NCBI RefSeq assembly: GCF_023716565.1
Contig: NZ_CP071848.1
Span: 1,116,001-1,180,000 of the forward strand
Length of the DNA: 64,000 nucleotides
DNA from: Vibrio sp. SCSIO 43136
GTDB taxonomy: Bacteria; Pseudomonadota; Gammaproteobacteria; Enterobacterales; Vibrionaceae
Reading direction: 5' to 3'
Shown: positions 1 to 10,658 of the stretch, piece after piece
Position numbering within the stretch: position 1 is the first letter of the stretch
How the letters are laid out: each line of letters starts with the position of its first letter
Made by a program: the position numbers and the translations under genes
The notes under the pieces: model-generated
What the model was told of the DNA's origin: nothing
Seen by the model: the letters and a program-made list of their open reading frames with translations, nothing else
The model's database searches: none

Positions 1-280
1 CTTTGAAAAAGTCTCGTACAAACTCAGGTTGAAGCATGGCTTCACCGCCTGAACATGTCACGCCACCACCAGACGCATTCATAAAGTGCTTGTAGCACTT
101 AGCATCATTGATGATCTCTTCGACAGTAACTTCGCGTCCATCCTTTGGATCCCAAGTATCTCGGTTGTGACAGTATTTACAACGCATTAAACAGCCTTGT
201 AGAAATACAATAAAGCGGATGCCAGGTCCGTCGACAGTACCACATGACTCAAAAGAGTGAATACGACCAGTTGTAGACAT
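1..280 (-). CDS. pflA: Pyruvate formate-lyase activating enzyme, N-terminal part (cut by window edge)
   Basis: Radical SAM enzyme that installs the glycyl radical on PflB in the cytoplasm under anoxia. Only the first 93 codons are in the window; the C-terminus lies before base 1. The visible N-terminus contains the CxxxCxxC cluster motif (C30, C34, C37 by my count) that binds the 4Fe-4S cluster, followed by the TWDPKDG and [11 protein letters not shown] segments typical of PflA. The ATG is preceded by AGAGAAAAG on the minus strand. It lies on the same strand as pflB but is separated from it by a chemoreceptor gene on the other strand, so the two are not co-transcribed. Identification is secure; only the missing C-terminus is unseen. 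Confidence 0.95.
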   Translation of the reverse strand, partial: MSTTGRIHSFESCGTVDGPGIRFIVFLQGCLMRCKYCHNRDTWDPKDGREVTVEEIINDAKCYKHFMNASGGGVTCSGGEAMLQPEFVRDFFK

Positions 281-770
281 GAACTTTTCTCTTATCTTAT
301 TTTTGCTGTCATTTTATTACATTTCCCGCCCTTCACCTAGCCGATTTGGGCTAAATATCATCAGTTGAGCCAAAAAATTTAAAGCCAATTTTCTCGTCAA
401 TTTGCGGACATCAACCATTGAAATGAAGAATGAGATTTATCAAGCATTTGAGTCTTGGGTACTCGTCACGAGGTATCAGAATTCATTTATCTAACGTTCT
501 GTTTATAAAGAATTTATAGATTTATGTCCCAAGAAAGTGCTCAAGTTAGCGTTTTGTAGCAAAGCACTACTTAATCTGCTGAATAAGTGGAAAAACCATA
601 TAGATTATATTTATATTAATAATGTGTTGCACAACTGTGTTGTTTTTTGCTCTTTGAGCTAAAAAATAAAACCGTTCTGCCTGATTTTCGGTGCTCATGA
701 AAGGTCGTTCCAAAAATAACAATTTGAGCTTAGTACCATTTTTCTAAAATTCGCTATGTGGGTTTAACTT
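281..770. other. Intergenic region between pflA and a divergent chemoreceptor gene
   Basis: About 490 bases, AT-rich, holding the divergent promoters of pflA (minus) and the chemoreceptor (plus). I found no convincing open reading frame, no intrinsic terminator and no strong FNR or sigma-28 match. A run around 628-650 is rich in GTTGC/GTTG repeats, but I cannot assign it a role. Confidence 0.4.
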
Positions 771-2651
771 ATGAGTAGTTTTTCTTTGTCCCAAAAACAG
801 AAGTCGTTCCTCTTTCTTGGGTTACTAGTATTGGGGTTTGTCAGTCTTGCGACGTATACCACTGTCAGTATTGGCAAAGTGACTAGCCAATATCAGCAAA
901 GTGGCAAGATTTCAGATGGGGTGACCGCCATATCCCAAGTTCAAGTCCAGTTGCTACAGCTGGTGGCACAGCTTGATGATATGAGTGGAGGCCAAGTGAG
1001 TGCAGTAAGCACTGAGATTCAAAAGGTGGCAGATAAGGTTGAAGAGTACCAACCATTTTTGTCCGATGCAGGGTTATCTAGTCAAGGGGGAGAGTTGCTG
1101 GCAGCGTTGAAAGATTACCAGAATGCACTCAAACCATGGTTAGAGATCCGTTCAGAAATGGGCTTCAATGTTGACGATGGAAAGTTGGGCGAGATGGCAC
1201 AACTTGCAGCTGTGATTGAACAAAAAATCGCAGAAACCGGCATGGTTAGCTTAAACTCAGATTTTCAAAACATGGTTAAGATGCAGCAGGGCTATATTCT
1301 TCAACCTAATGAAGAGAATATGAAGCAGTTTAATCGTTCTCATGCCATGTTTGAAAGCATGTCTAACACCTACGCCATGCTTGATTTATATGAAAAAGAG
1401 CTTGTGGCGTTTAAGCAGGACTTCGAGCGAGTTGCTGAGCTCTCTAACCAATTGATTACGATTGAGCAGACGTTATTTGCCGATCAAGATAAGGTGAAAG
1501 TGGTTATTGGCGAGTTAACGTCGACGTTAGCTAATATCAGTGACCAGTATCAGCAATCAGCACAGCAAGCATCGAGTGGAGTCAAAACCTCAGTGTTGAT
1601 TGCGTGTTTAGTGCTAGCTGCTTTCACGATTATTATTTTCTTGATGATTAATCGCTCTATCAGCAACTCAGTTCTATCGATTACGACTATGATGGAATCT
1701 TTGGCATCTGGTGATTTTTCTCAACGCATGACAGATAGCGGCAATGAGAAAGATGAATTTAATCGCTTGGGGCTTGTGATTAACCAAACGTGTGAAAAGC
1801 TTGGCACCCTAGTTCGAGATGTTCAGCAGGGCAGCCAAGATTTGTCTCGTGATGCTCAAGAGCTTAATAGTAACGTCGATGGCCTGGTCGCTAGTCAAAG
1901 CGATATCTCTCAACAAACCCAGTTACTAGCTTCTGCGACCGAAGAGGTGAGTGTAACCACACAAGAGGTTTCCAACAGTCTCGAGTTGGTGGTACAAGTG
2001 GCTGAGAGTTCGCATCAATCGGCTTCTGAAGGCGGCACTGTTATCACCCAAGCTATTCAGTCACTTGATGAAGTTGCCTCGGTGTTGAAAAACGCTGAAG
2101 GGCATATCAAAGGTTTAGAAGGTGCTTCTGCCAAGGTCGATTCGGTGATGGAGATCATCAATGGCATCGCAGAGCAAACCAACTTACTTGCATTGAACGC
2201 CGCCATAGAAGCCGCCCGAGCCGGTGAACAGGGTAGGGGCTTTGCGGTAGTTGCTGATGAAGTGAGAAGCTTAGCGGTACGTACGGTTGATGCCGTTGCT
2301 GAAATCTCTGGCACCATCGAGACCATGAAACAGGAGAGCTCTGCTGTGATCGACTCGATAGCCGCATCGGAAACCTCTATTCAAAAGGGGCGTGATAATG
2401 GGCAAGAGGCAATGACTGCTTTGGAAGGTATTACGGAAAAAGTCTCTGAAGTGAATCAGCAAACAGAAGTTATTTTTGCATCTATTCGTGAGCTAGCAAC
2501 AACCAGTCAGTCTATGGCAGATAACATGGCTCAGATATCGACGTCGATGGAATCGGTAGAAATGAGTAGTCAGCAATTGCGGGTGACAAGTATTAATGTG
2601 GATAACTTGTCGAGTTCATTAAACCAAGATTGTGAGCAATTTAAGCTATAG
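771..2651 (+). CDS. Methyl-accepting chemotaxis protein, helical-bundle type sensor
   Basis: Inner-membrane chemoreceptor that signals to CheA/CheW. The 626-aa protein has a first membrane segment at about residues 12-33, an extended alpha-helical periplasmic domain without an evident Cache fold, a second membrane segment near 275-295, a HAMP linker, and a cytoplasmic signalling domain. The signalling hairpin reads [20 protein letters not shown] from about residue 466 and is perfectly conserved, so the output domain should be functional. No C-terminal CheR-binding pentapeptide is visible. The gene converges on pflB and shares a terminator with it. The ligand cannot be told from sequence. The ribosome binding site is weak (GTGGG), but no better start exists nearby. 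Confidence 0.9.
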   Translation: MSSFSLSQKQKSFLFLGLLVLGFVSLATYTTVSIGKVTSQYQQSGKISDGVTAISQVQVQLLQLVAQLDDMSGGQVSAVSTEIQKVADKVEEYQPFLSDAGLSSQGGELLAALKDYQNALKPWLEIRSEMGFNVDDGKLGEMAQLAAVIEQKIAETGMVSLNSDFQNMVKMQQGYILQPNEENMKQFNRSHAMFESMSNTYAMLDLYEKELVAFKQDFERVAELSNQLITIEQTLFADQDKVKVVIGELTSTLANISDQYQQSAQQASSGVKTSVLIACLVLAAFTIIIFLMINRSISNSVLSITTMMESLASGDFSQRMTDSGNEKDEFNRLGLVINQTCEKLGTLVRDVQQGSQDLSRDAQELNSNVDGLVASQSDISQQTQLLASATEEVSVTTQEVSNSLELVVQVAESSHQSASEGGTVITQAIQSLDEVASVLKNAEGHIKGLEGASAKVDSVMEIINGIAEQTNLLALNAAIEAARAGEQGRGFAVVADEVRSLAVRTVDAVAEISGTIETMKQESSAVIDSIAASETSIQKGRDNGQEAMTALEGITEKVSEVNQQTEVIFASIRELATTSQSMADNMAQISTSMESVEMSSQQLRVTSINVDNLSSSLNQDCEQFKL

Positions 2652-2667
2652 GTTTTTGAGGTATTAA

Positions 2668-2700
2668 AAAAGGGTTGGCAATGCCAACCCTTTTATTTTT
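2668..2700. terminator. Bidirectional intrinsic terminator between chemoreceptor and pflB
   Basis: A perfect 12-bp stem, AAAAGGGTTGGC (2668-2679) and GCCAACCCTTTT (2683-2694), with a 3-base loop. It is followed by ATTTTT on the plus strand and by a T-run on the minus strand, so it can end both convergent genes. Confidence 0.9.
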
Positions 2701-2715
2701 CAGTAAGACTCTAAA

Positions 2716-4992
<2,277 letters not shown>

Positions 4993-5177
4993 GACATACC
5001 TACCTTTTTAGTAGCAATTACACGTACTGCGTGATTCAGTAAGCGCGAGTGTCTTACTGCACAGTACACTCTTTTTTAAATGAAAATATGTGTGACTACG
5101 TCTTGTAGTGCATGGTCACACATATTGTCATTTTCCCGAAGAATTTCAAGGTTACTATAAAAAATTTTTGTAAACCT

Positions 5178-5191
5178 TAAACTAAATCAAT
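5178..5191 (-). promoter_or_regulatory. FNR-like site upstream of pflB
   Basis: On the minus strand the sequence is TTGATTTAGTTTAA. One half matches the FNR consensus TTGAT-N4-ATCAA perfectly and the other is degenerate. The surrounding AT-rich stretch has GTTTAATGTTTA-type repeats that could also suit ArcA. pflB is an FNR/ArcA target in enterics, so the call rests on context as much as on sequence. Confidence 0.4.
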
Positions 5192-5216
5192 AAACATTAA
5201 ACTATCTAGATAAAAT

Positions 5217-5244
5217 TTGGGTGATGCGTTAACATCACCCAAAC
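5217..5244 (-). terminator. Intrinsic terminator after the DUF3360 gene
   Basis: An 11-bp stem, TTTGGGTGATG (5217-5227) and CATCACCCAAA (5234-5244), with a 6-base loop. On the minus strand it is followed by TTTTAT. It separates the DUF3360 transcript from the pflB promoter region. Confidence 0.75.
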
Positions 5245-5268
5245 AATTTTATCAAATCTTGGTCATAA

Positions 5269-6810
5269 TTAAAGGAATGCTGGGATTCCGTATTGGCTCT
5301 CAAGCATACCAACTGCAAGCATTGCAACTAAACAGATAACAAATACGCCTACAGGGATGATGATCTTGTCGACAAATGATAGACGAGATGCACGCTCTTT
5401 ATCACCAATCAGACCATTATTATCCAAGAACATTGTTAGTGCCCAAGCCAGTACAGGGTTGGCAACTACTGATGCAAAGATACAGATACCTGCCGCTTGC
5501 GAGTCTTTGGTGTCTTTAACCATCTGCATACCAGCTTCAAGTAGTGGCAAGAATACACCAACGAGTAGCGCAACACGCATTACTGGAGGCCATACTGCTA
5601 CGTCCATTGGGAAACCAAGGATAGCAATTGCCATTACTAGTAGACCTAGAATGATAGCACCACCCGGGATTGGACGCTTAGCGATCGCCGCCGGGATCAT
5701 GTAAGTACCCCAAGATGAAGTGATGTTACCACCACCAAGTGCTGTACCTACCATTTGACGGATTGAACACATAGTCATAGTGTCATCAACGTCCATCAGA
5801 ACTTTTTCAGTCTTCTTAGGATAGTTCAATTCTTGGAAAATGCGGTGGCCAAGGAAATCTGGAGACCACATTGCTACCGCTAGGATTGCAAATGGCAATG
5901 AAGCGATGAAGTGCTCAATGTTTGGCAAACCAAGCTGCCAGCCTGTTTCCGTGCTGCCCCACCAGTAAACAGGGTTTAGGTTTGGAAGGCCCATTTCAGT
6001 TTCGAACTTAAGGTCAAAACCCGCACCTAGTGCAAGTGCAATCAGTAAACCAACGAACGCACATACAGGGATAGCTAGCCATCGCATGCCAATTTTCGCC
6101 AAAAATGCGTAGATTGCGATGGTCACGCCTAACACGATCAGACCAACCCAGCCCATGCTGCCTGCAGCAACCTCAGCTGATTGCAGACCACTTGCCCAAG
6201 ATTGAATCGAACCGATCTGGCTCATAGTCCCCGTGAAGCCAAGGAAGATAAGTAAGCCACCAGCCGTACCCTCGGAGGTGAGGTTAACTAGTTTGGAACC
6301 ACCTTTAAAGTAACTCAGTAACAGACCAAATACGCCAAGCAAGATTGCAAGGGCTAAAGGGTGTGCGCCAGCAAGTGCGATAGCGCCGATAAGAGGGATC
6401 ATTGGCCCGTGGTTACCAGCAAGGTTTGCACGAGGGTTTAAGAATCCAGAAGCGAATACACAGAAGAACAGGGCAGGGAAAAGCATCTCTACACGAGCAA
6501 CTTCGATTGCGAACTCTTTGCCTAGGTTAATGTGGTCCCAAGCTTGAGTTAGACCATCCGCCCACGACATCATTACTGCAGAGTACATCGCGATAATACC
6601 GATAGTACCCGCTAGCGCTGGAACGAGATCTTCGATCTCAAAACGGAAATCACGACCCGGAAGGTTTAACTTGAAGCGGCGAGGCTTCATGATTTGTAGT
6701 TCGTGATCTAGGTAATCAGAACGACTTTTGAACTCTGATGCAGGACGGTGTAATTCAGAATAGCTTTTTTCCTGAATCTCATCCGCGTTGTCTTTGACTA
6801 CGTCTGACAT
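5269..6810 (-). CDS. DUF3360-family polytopic membrane protein, putative anion/nucleobase-type permease
   Basis: A 513-aa integral inner-membrane protein with a soluble N-terminus of about 60 residues followed by roughly 11-12 hydrophobic segments. From memory the length and the N-terminal PRRFKLNLPGRDFRFEIEDL region fit the uncharacterised family DUF3360, which looks like xanthine/uracil or SulP-type permeases. The substrate is unknown. The start has a good GAGGAA. It sits directly upstream of pflB in the same orientation but has its own terminator. Its own upstream region carries an FNR-like site (6980-6993). Position suggests a role with an anaerobic metabolite, but that is inference only. 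Confidence 0.7.
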   Translation of the reverse strand: MSDVVKDNADEIQEKSYSELHRPASEFKSRSDYLDHELQIMKPRRFKLNLPGRDFRFEIEDLVPALAGTIGIIAMYSAVMMSWADGLTQAWDHINLGKEFAIEVARVEMLFPALFFCVFASGFLNPRANLAGNHGPMIPLIGAIALAGAHPLALAILLGVFGLLLSYFKGGSKLVNLTSEGTAGGLLIFLGFTGTMSQIGSIQSWASGLQSAEVAAGSMGWVGLIVLGVTIAIYAFLAKIGMRWLAIPVCAFVGLLIALALGAGFDLKFETEMGLPNLNPVYWWGSTETGWQLGLPNIEHFIASLPFAILAVAMWSPDFLGHRIFQELNYPKKTEKVLMDVDDTMTMCSIRQMVGTALGGGNITSSWGTYMIPAAIAKRPIPGGAIILGLLVMAIAILGFPMDVAVWPPVMRVALLVGVFLPLLEAGMQMVKDTKDSQAAGICIFASVVANPVLAWALTMFLDNNGLIGDKERASRLSFVDKIIIPVGVFVICLVAMLAVGMLESQYGIPAFL

Positions 6811-6979
6811 AGATTCCTCATATATAGAAAGTTAGTAAATCAGTAAACAGCATTACCTTGCTTGTTTAAGTTAGCATTGCACAAGGTTGCATGTTGCAAG
6901 TTTTGGTGTGATTTCGTTTGAAATTATTGCTCTTATCTTGCATTGCTGATGAGAGTATCAATCGTCATTATAACAGTGA

Positions 6980-6993
6980 TTGATCTTGATCAC
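6980..6993 (+). promoter_or_regulatory. FNR-like binding site
   Basis: TTGATCTTGATCAC matches the FNR consensus TTGAT-N4-ATCAA at nine of ten defined positions. It lies about 170 bases upstream of the DUF3360 start and about 230 bases upstream of the lipoprotein start, so which gene it serves is not settled. Confidence 0.55.
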
Positions 6994-7040
6994 TTTAGGT
7001 ATCTACTTGTAAGAAAGCTACATGATATTCGAGGTATTTA

Positions 7041-7056
7041 TGTGATTTGGGTCACT
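7041..7056 (+). promoter_or_regulatory. CRP-like binding site
   Basis: TGTGATTTGGGTCACT matches the CRP consensus TGTGA-N6-TCACA at nine of ten defined positions. Its placement relative to the TATAAC-like hexamer at 7081 suits activation of the lipoprotein gene. Confidence 0.55.
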
Positions 7057-7221
7057 AATGTCGGGTTTATTTACAAGTTATATAACAAGAAGTGTAACCC
7101 AAAGTAAAAGAAGGCCTTATACACCACAAAAGCTGCTCAATGGCATGACATTTGCTTGAATATCCTTATAAAATTAACCGCAAATATTTTGACGCTAAGC
7201 GTCACTTTTAGGGGATACAAG

Positions 7222-8715
7222 ATGACAACGTTCAAGCTGCTGCCGATCATGGCGGCTGTTTCTTTGGCACTGAGTGGGTGTGGTAGTTCGAGTAAGAGTA
7301 ATGACAACCCTCCTGCGCCAACACCTACGGTATATACTTGGCAATTGGTTCACCTAGCTTCTGTGACTAAAAACTCAACCTCGTGTGCGGTGTATGCCAG
7401 CGATACTAGTGATAATACTAAAGAGATTGTGGCTTACCGAGGCAACACAAACACAAATGTTCTCATCCATAACGCAGATGGTTCGGTTAAAACTAAACTC
7501 ACACCAAGCTCAACTGGTGTTGTATCAATTACGCAATCGGATATCCCAGATAATGGCTTTGTTTCGGTAGAAGAGCTCGACGGTACGATCGGAAACCAGC
7601 AAGACATTTACATGTTTGCAGTACAAAAGTCATTAATGACGAATTTGACGGTGAACGTGCGTAGAAAAGCGGCTGCGTCAACGTCTTGCTATACTACGAA
7701 CGTTGCCCATACTGAGACCGCAGTAGATAGTGATGCGGTGATCAATGTCATTCAAGTATCTAGCTCTACAGCGAGATATCAGACTAGTTACATAGACTCG
7801 TCCGTGTCTGGCGGCACAGTTGGTTTAAAAGTTCCTGTTCGAAGTGAACTTCCAGCACAAGATTCGGTGTTAGTCACTTTGTTTGATGATTACACCTCGA
7901 ATGAGGCGAAAACACTGACTCATTATGGGGTTGCCGATTCAAGTTTTGTCTATAACACCAATAACACCAGTACAAATTCGGTCATTCCAACCAACCGAGG
8001 TGTGGTTCCGCAAGGTATAACTTTTAGTGGCCTAACGCTAAATAGTGCGCTAGCTAATCGAGTGGATGTTGCATACAAAAGCGAAGTGTATGAGTGGCAG
8101 CCAATCTTCCAAACCAGCAGTGATTACTCTTTCGTTACTGATCAGGACCCGTTCAGCAGTTGGACTTTCTTGCTAAACGGTACAAGTAACAGCTGGAACT
8201 ATCATGCGATGCGTGTTGCGGATGGTAATGCTAAGACATTTTCAGCACCTTCTGTAACGGCACTGAATGCAACCATTGATAGTAATACCTGTGCTACTGG
8301 CGCTGACTATTGTGTGGATAGTAGTGGTTTCACCGCTTCAGATTTCTCTGCGCAACGAACCCATATTCGTTCAAATACCAGTAATAACTCACGAGTGTTT
8401 TATCAAACTATATACTCGGAGCCGGGCTCAGAAGTTGCTTTGATGAAGAGCAGCGACGCAAGTGAATCACTAGACCCGAACTCAAATACCAACCGCATAG
8501 AAGTTAGCTTGGCGAAAGTCTCTAGTAGCGCTAGCCAAACCGACAGTCTGGCGTACTTTATGGAGCAAAGCATCGATGTTCAGCAGCTCATCGGTAGTAC
8601 AGTACCAAACTTCTATGATGCCAATGGCCCTGTAACCCAGAAGACACCTCAAAAACAGCGATACATAAGCTTGATGGGGCAGGATGTCGAAGTTCTGAGT
8701 GCAGGTGTGAATTAA
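7222..8715 (+). CDS. Secreted lipoprotein of unknown function
   Basis: A 497-aa predicted lipoprotein. The signal peptide MTTFKLLPIMAAVSLALSGC ends in the lipobox LSGC, followed by a Ser/Lys/Asn/Pro-rich linker. The rest is Thr/Ser/Asn-rich with few charged runs and looks like successive beta-sandwich domains. Two internal segments contain possible disulfide pairs (SNTCATGADYC is one). No enzyme motif is visible and I do not recognise the family. The residue after the lipid-modified cysteine is glycine, not aspartate, so outer-membrane sorting is expected. I chose the ATG at 7222 over an upstream TTG because of the AGGGG ribosome binding site and the signal peptide. A CRP-like site lies upstream and a terminator follows. 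Confidence 0.75.
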   Translation: MTTFKLLPIMAAVSLALSGCGSSSKSNDNPPAPTPTVYTWQLVHLASVTKNSTSCAVYASDTSDNTKEIVAYRGNTNTNVLIHNADGSVKTKLTPSSTGVVSITQSDIPDNGFVSVEELDGTIGNQQDIYMFAVQKSLMTNLTVNVRRKAAASTSCYTTNVAHTETAVDSDAVINVIQVSSSTARYQTSYIDSSVSGGTVGLKVPVRSELPAQDSVLVTLFDDYTSNEAKTLTHYGVADSSFVYNTNNTSTNSVIPTNRGVVPQGITFSGLTLNSALANRVDVAYKSEVYEWQPIFQTSSDYSFVTDQDPFSSWTFLLNGTSNSWNYHAMRVADGNAKTFSAPSVTALNATIDSNTCATGADYCVDSSGFTASDFSAQRTHIRSNTSNNSRVFYQTIYSEPGSEVALMKSSDASESLDPNSNTNRIEVSLAKVSSSASQTDSLAYFMEQSIDVQQLIGSTVPNFYDANGPVTQKTPQKQRYISLMGQDVEVLSAGVN

Positions 8716-8733
8716 TTGCATATCTGCTTTTAC

Positions 8734-8760
8734 AAAGCCTTCCTCGGAAGGCTTTATTTT
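8734..8760 (+). terminator. Intrinsic terminator after the lipoprotein gene
   Basis: A 10-bp stem, AAAGCCTTCC (8734-8743) and GGAAGGCTTT (8746-8755), followed by ATTTTTAT. Confidence 0.85.
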
Positions 8761-8778
8761 TATCCACTAAAAAAGATC

Positions 8779-8823
8779 TCTGACAGAATATTCTTGCGTT
8801 GTGAATATCTATTCAGTTATATT
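8779..8823 (+). promoter_or_regulatory. Tandem ARG boxes overlapping a promoter (ArgR operator)
   Basis: The downstream box TGTGAATATCTATTCAGT (8800-8817) fits the ArgR consensus TGAAT-N4-ATTCA perfectly. A weaker box, TGACA-N4-ATTCT, occupies 8779-8796, exactly 3 bp upstream, which is the usual spacing of ARG box pairs bound by the ArgR hexamer. A TTGCGT hexamer (8794-8799) and TTATAT (8817-8822) with 17-bp spacing form a sigma-70 promoter covered by the second box, so arginine-dependent repression is expected. Confidence 0.75.
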
Positions 8824-8944
8824 GGCTAAATAATAACAGTTTATAAGTTAATAATATGTTGCGCATTATTCTGCTTGATGCTAGCGTGTAACAAAATTAT
8901 AAAAAAGGCCGGAGTGCCATTAGTCACAGTGACACAGGGAGTAA

Positions 8945-9721
8945 ATGCGCATGAAGGATGTAGCTGCGCTGGATATTAAAGAGCTGCACAAGACGTTCGG
9001 TCAGAACGAAGTGTTAAAGGGGATTTCCCTTGAAGCTCACAAAGGGGATGTAATTTCAATTATTGGCTCTTCCGGTTCCGGAAAGAGCACCTTCCTACGT
9101 TGTATCAATCTTTTAGAGACGCCAACAGCAGGCGAGATCTGGGTTAACGGTGAGTTGATCGAGATGAAAAATAATCGTCGCGGCGAGTCTCTTCCCGCCA
9201 ATGAAAAACAAGTCCAACGAATCCGTTCTCGTTTGGCAATGGTTTTTCAGGGGTTCAATCTTTGGTCGCACATGACAGTGTTGGAAAATGTGATCGAAGC
9301 TCCAGTTCACGTTCTTGGGGTACCAAAAGCACAAGCGATCGAAAACGCAGAGATGCTGCTCAAGAAAGTGGGTTTATACGAGCGTCGTGATTATTACCCT
9401 GGTCACTTGTCTGGTGGTCAACAGCAGCGCGCCGCTATTGCTCGTGCTCTTGCAGTCGACCCAGAAGTTATGTTGTTTGATGAGCCAACTTCTGCACTCG
9501 ATCCTGAGCTTGTCGGCGAAGTACTCGGCGTCATGCGTGATCTTGCTGATGAAGGGCGAACCATGCTGGTGGTGACCCATGAGATGGCATTTGCTCGTGA
9601 TGTTTCAAATCACGTGATGTTCTTACATCAAGGTTTAGTGGAAGAGCAGGGGGATCCGTCTAAACTCTTTACTAACCCTGAGTCAGAGCGACTTCAACAG
9701 TTTATATCTTCAATCTACTAG
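8945..9721 (+). CDS. Arginine/basic amino acid ABC transporter, ATP-binding protein
   Basis: Cytoplasmic ATPase of a polar amino-acid importer (HisP/ArtP type), 258 aa. Walker A is GSSGSGKST near residues 39-47, the signature is LSGGQQQR near 155, Walker B is VMLFDEPTSALDPE near 175, and the switch histidine lies in VVTHEM. It is the first gene of a four-gene operon (ATPase, binding protein, two permeases) preceded by ARG boxes, which argues for arginine or a related basic amino acid. Two in-frame ATGs (8945 and 8951) lie near AGGGA; either may be used. The substrate is inferred from regulation, not from the protein. Confidence 0.92.
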   Translation: MRMKDVAALDIKELHKTFGQNEVLKGISLEAHKGDVISIIGSSGSGKSTFLRCINLLETPTAGEIWVNGELIEMKNNRRGESLPANEKQVQRIRSRLAMVFQGFNLWSHMTVLENVIEAPVHVLGVPKAQAIENAEMLLKKVGLYERRDYYPGHLSGGQQQRAAIARALAVDPEVMLFDEPTSALDPELVGEVLGVMRDLADEGRTMLVVTHEMAFARDVSNHVMFLHQGLVEEQGDPSKLFTNPESERLQQFISSIY

Positions 9722-9730
9722 TAGGTTGAA

Positions 9731-9750
9731 TGGTTGGTCTATGCCAACCA
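9731..9750 (+). other. Intercistronic hairpin between ATPase and binding-protein genes
   Basis: TGGTTGG (9731-9737) pairs with CCAACCA (9744-9750) without a following T-run. It is probably an mRNA-stabilising or processing hairpin rather than a terminator. Confidence 0.5.
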
Positions 9751-9797
9751 GCAACACAACAGTAAAAATAAAAAACTTAAATCACAGGAGTATGGAA

Positions 9798-10565
9798 ATG
9801 AAAAAGTGGTTATTGGCAGCTGCCGTTGCTGCAACAGCTATGACAGGCGCAGTTCAAGCAAAGGATTGGAAAGTAGTGCGCTTTGGTATCGAAGGGGCTT
9901 ACCCTCCGTTTAGCTGGACAGAGTCAGATGGTACTTTGAAAGGCTTTGACGTAGACATGGCAAACGCATTGTGTGCTGAAATGGAAGTAAAATGTAAGAT
10001 CGTTCCTCAAGATTGGGACGGTATTATTCCTTCATTACTAGCACGTAAATATGATGCAATCATCGCTGCAATGTCTATCACTGAAGAGCGTAAGCAGAAA
10101 GTAGATTTCACTGGCAAATACGCTCAGATCCCTAACAAATTCATCGCTAAGAAAGGCGCAGGTCTTGATTTTGACAATCTAGACGGCGTTAAAATTGGTG
10201 TTCAACGCGCAACAACTCACGATAAATACATCACTGACAACTACAAAAACGTAGAAATTGTACGTTACGGCTCTTTTGACGAAGCTTACCTAGACCTAGG
10301 TAATGGCCGTGTTCAAGCCGTGCTAGGTGATGCATCAGCACTTGAGGAAGGCGTAATCAACAAGCCAGGTGGCGAAGGTTATGAGTTTGTCGGTCCATCA
10401 CTGACTAATCCTAAGTGGTTCGGTGAAGGTATGGGCATCGCTGTTCGTAAGCAAGACAAAGACCTTACAGCTAAGCTAGATGCAGCTATCACATCACTAC
10501 GTGAGAAGGGCGAGTACCAGAAAATCGCCGCTAAATACTTCAACTACGACGTATACGGTGACTAA
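9798..10565 (+). CDS. Arginine/basic amino acid ABC transporter, periplasmic binding protein
   Basis: Periplasmic solute-binding protein of the family 3 type (ArtJ/HisJ/ArgT-like), 255 aa. A classic signal peptide ends at about AVQA, before KDWKVVRFG. Family features are visible: FGIEGAYPPF, the acidic DGTLKGFDVDMANALC region and the DWDGIIPSLLARKYDAI motif. I chose the second ATG (9798), spaced 7 bases from CAGGAG; the ATG at 9792 is too close. A hairpin follows the gene, which fits the usual higher expression of binding proteins than of membrane partners. Ligand specificity is inferred from the ARG boxes upstream of the operon. Confidence 0.92.
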   Translation: MKKWLLAAAVAATAMTGAVQAKDWKVVRFGIEGAYPPFSWTESDGTLKGFDVDMANALCAEMEVKCKIVPQDWDGIIPSLLARKYDAIIAAMSITEERKQKVDFTGKYAQIPNKFIAKKGAGLDFDNLDGVKIGVQRATTHDKYITDNYKNVEIVRYGSFDEAYLDLGNGRVQAVLGDASALEEGVINKPGGEGYEFVGPSLTNPKWFGEGMGIAVRKQDKDLTAKLDAAITSLREKGEYQKIAAKYFNYDVYGD

Positions 10566-10579
10566 CCTCATCTAACCTA

Positions 10580-10609
10580 ACCCCATAGCTGAATCTTCGG
10601 CTATGGGGT
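10580..10609 (+). other. Hairpin after the binding-protein gene
   Basis: ACCCCATAGC (10580-10589) pairs perfectly with GCTATGGGGT (10600-10609). There is no poly-T tail, so it is likely a 3' protective hairpin or a weak attenuator that lowers permease expression relative to the binding protein. Confidence 0.6.
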
Positions 10610-10658
10610 CATGGACCTCTCTTATTTCTATCCGATCGCGGTATTGCTGGATATAACT

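Larger units (their letters stand above)
6811..7221. other. Divergent regulatory region between DUF3360 gene and lipoprotein gene
   Basis: About 410 non-coding bases holding promoters for both flanking genes. It contains an FNR-like palindrome (6980-6993) and a CRP-like palindrome (7041-7056), listed separately. A TTATAT/TATAAC stretch near 7078-7086 could be a -10 element for the plus-strand gene; that would put the CRP site about 41-44 bases upstream of transcription start, a normal class II position. A TTG-initiated extension of the lipoprotein gene enters from 7156, but I reject it. Confidence 0.5.

Noticed and set aside
6976..6993. CRP reading of GTGATTGATCTTGATCAC
   Set aside because: GTGA and TCAC are 10 bases apart instead of 6; FNR fits better.
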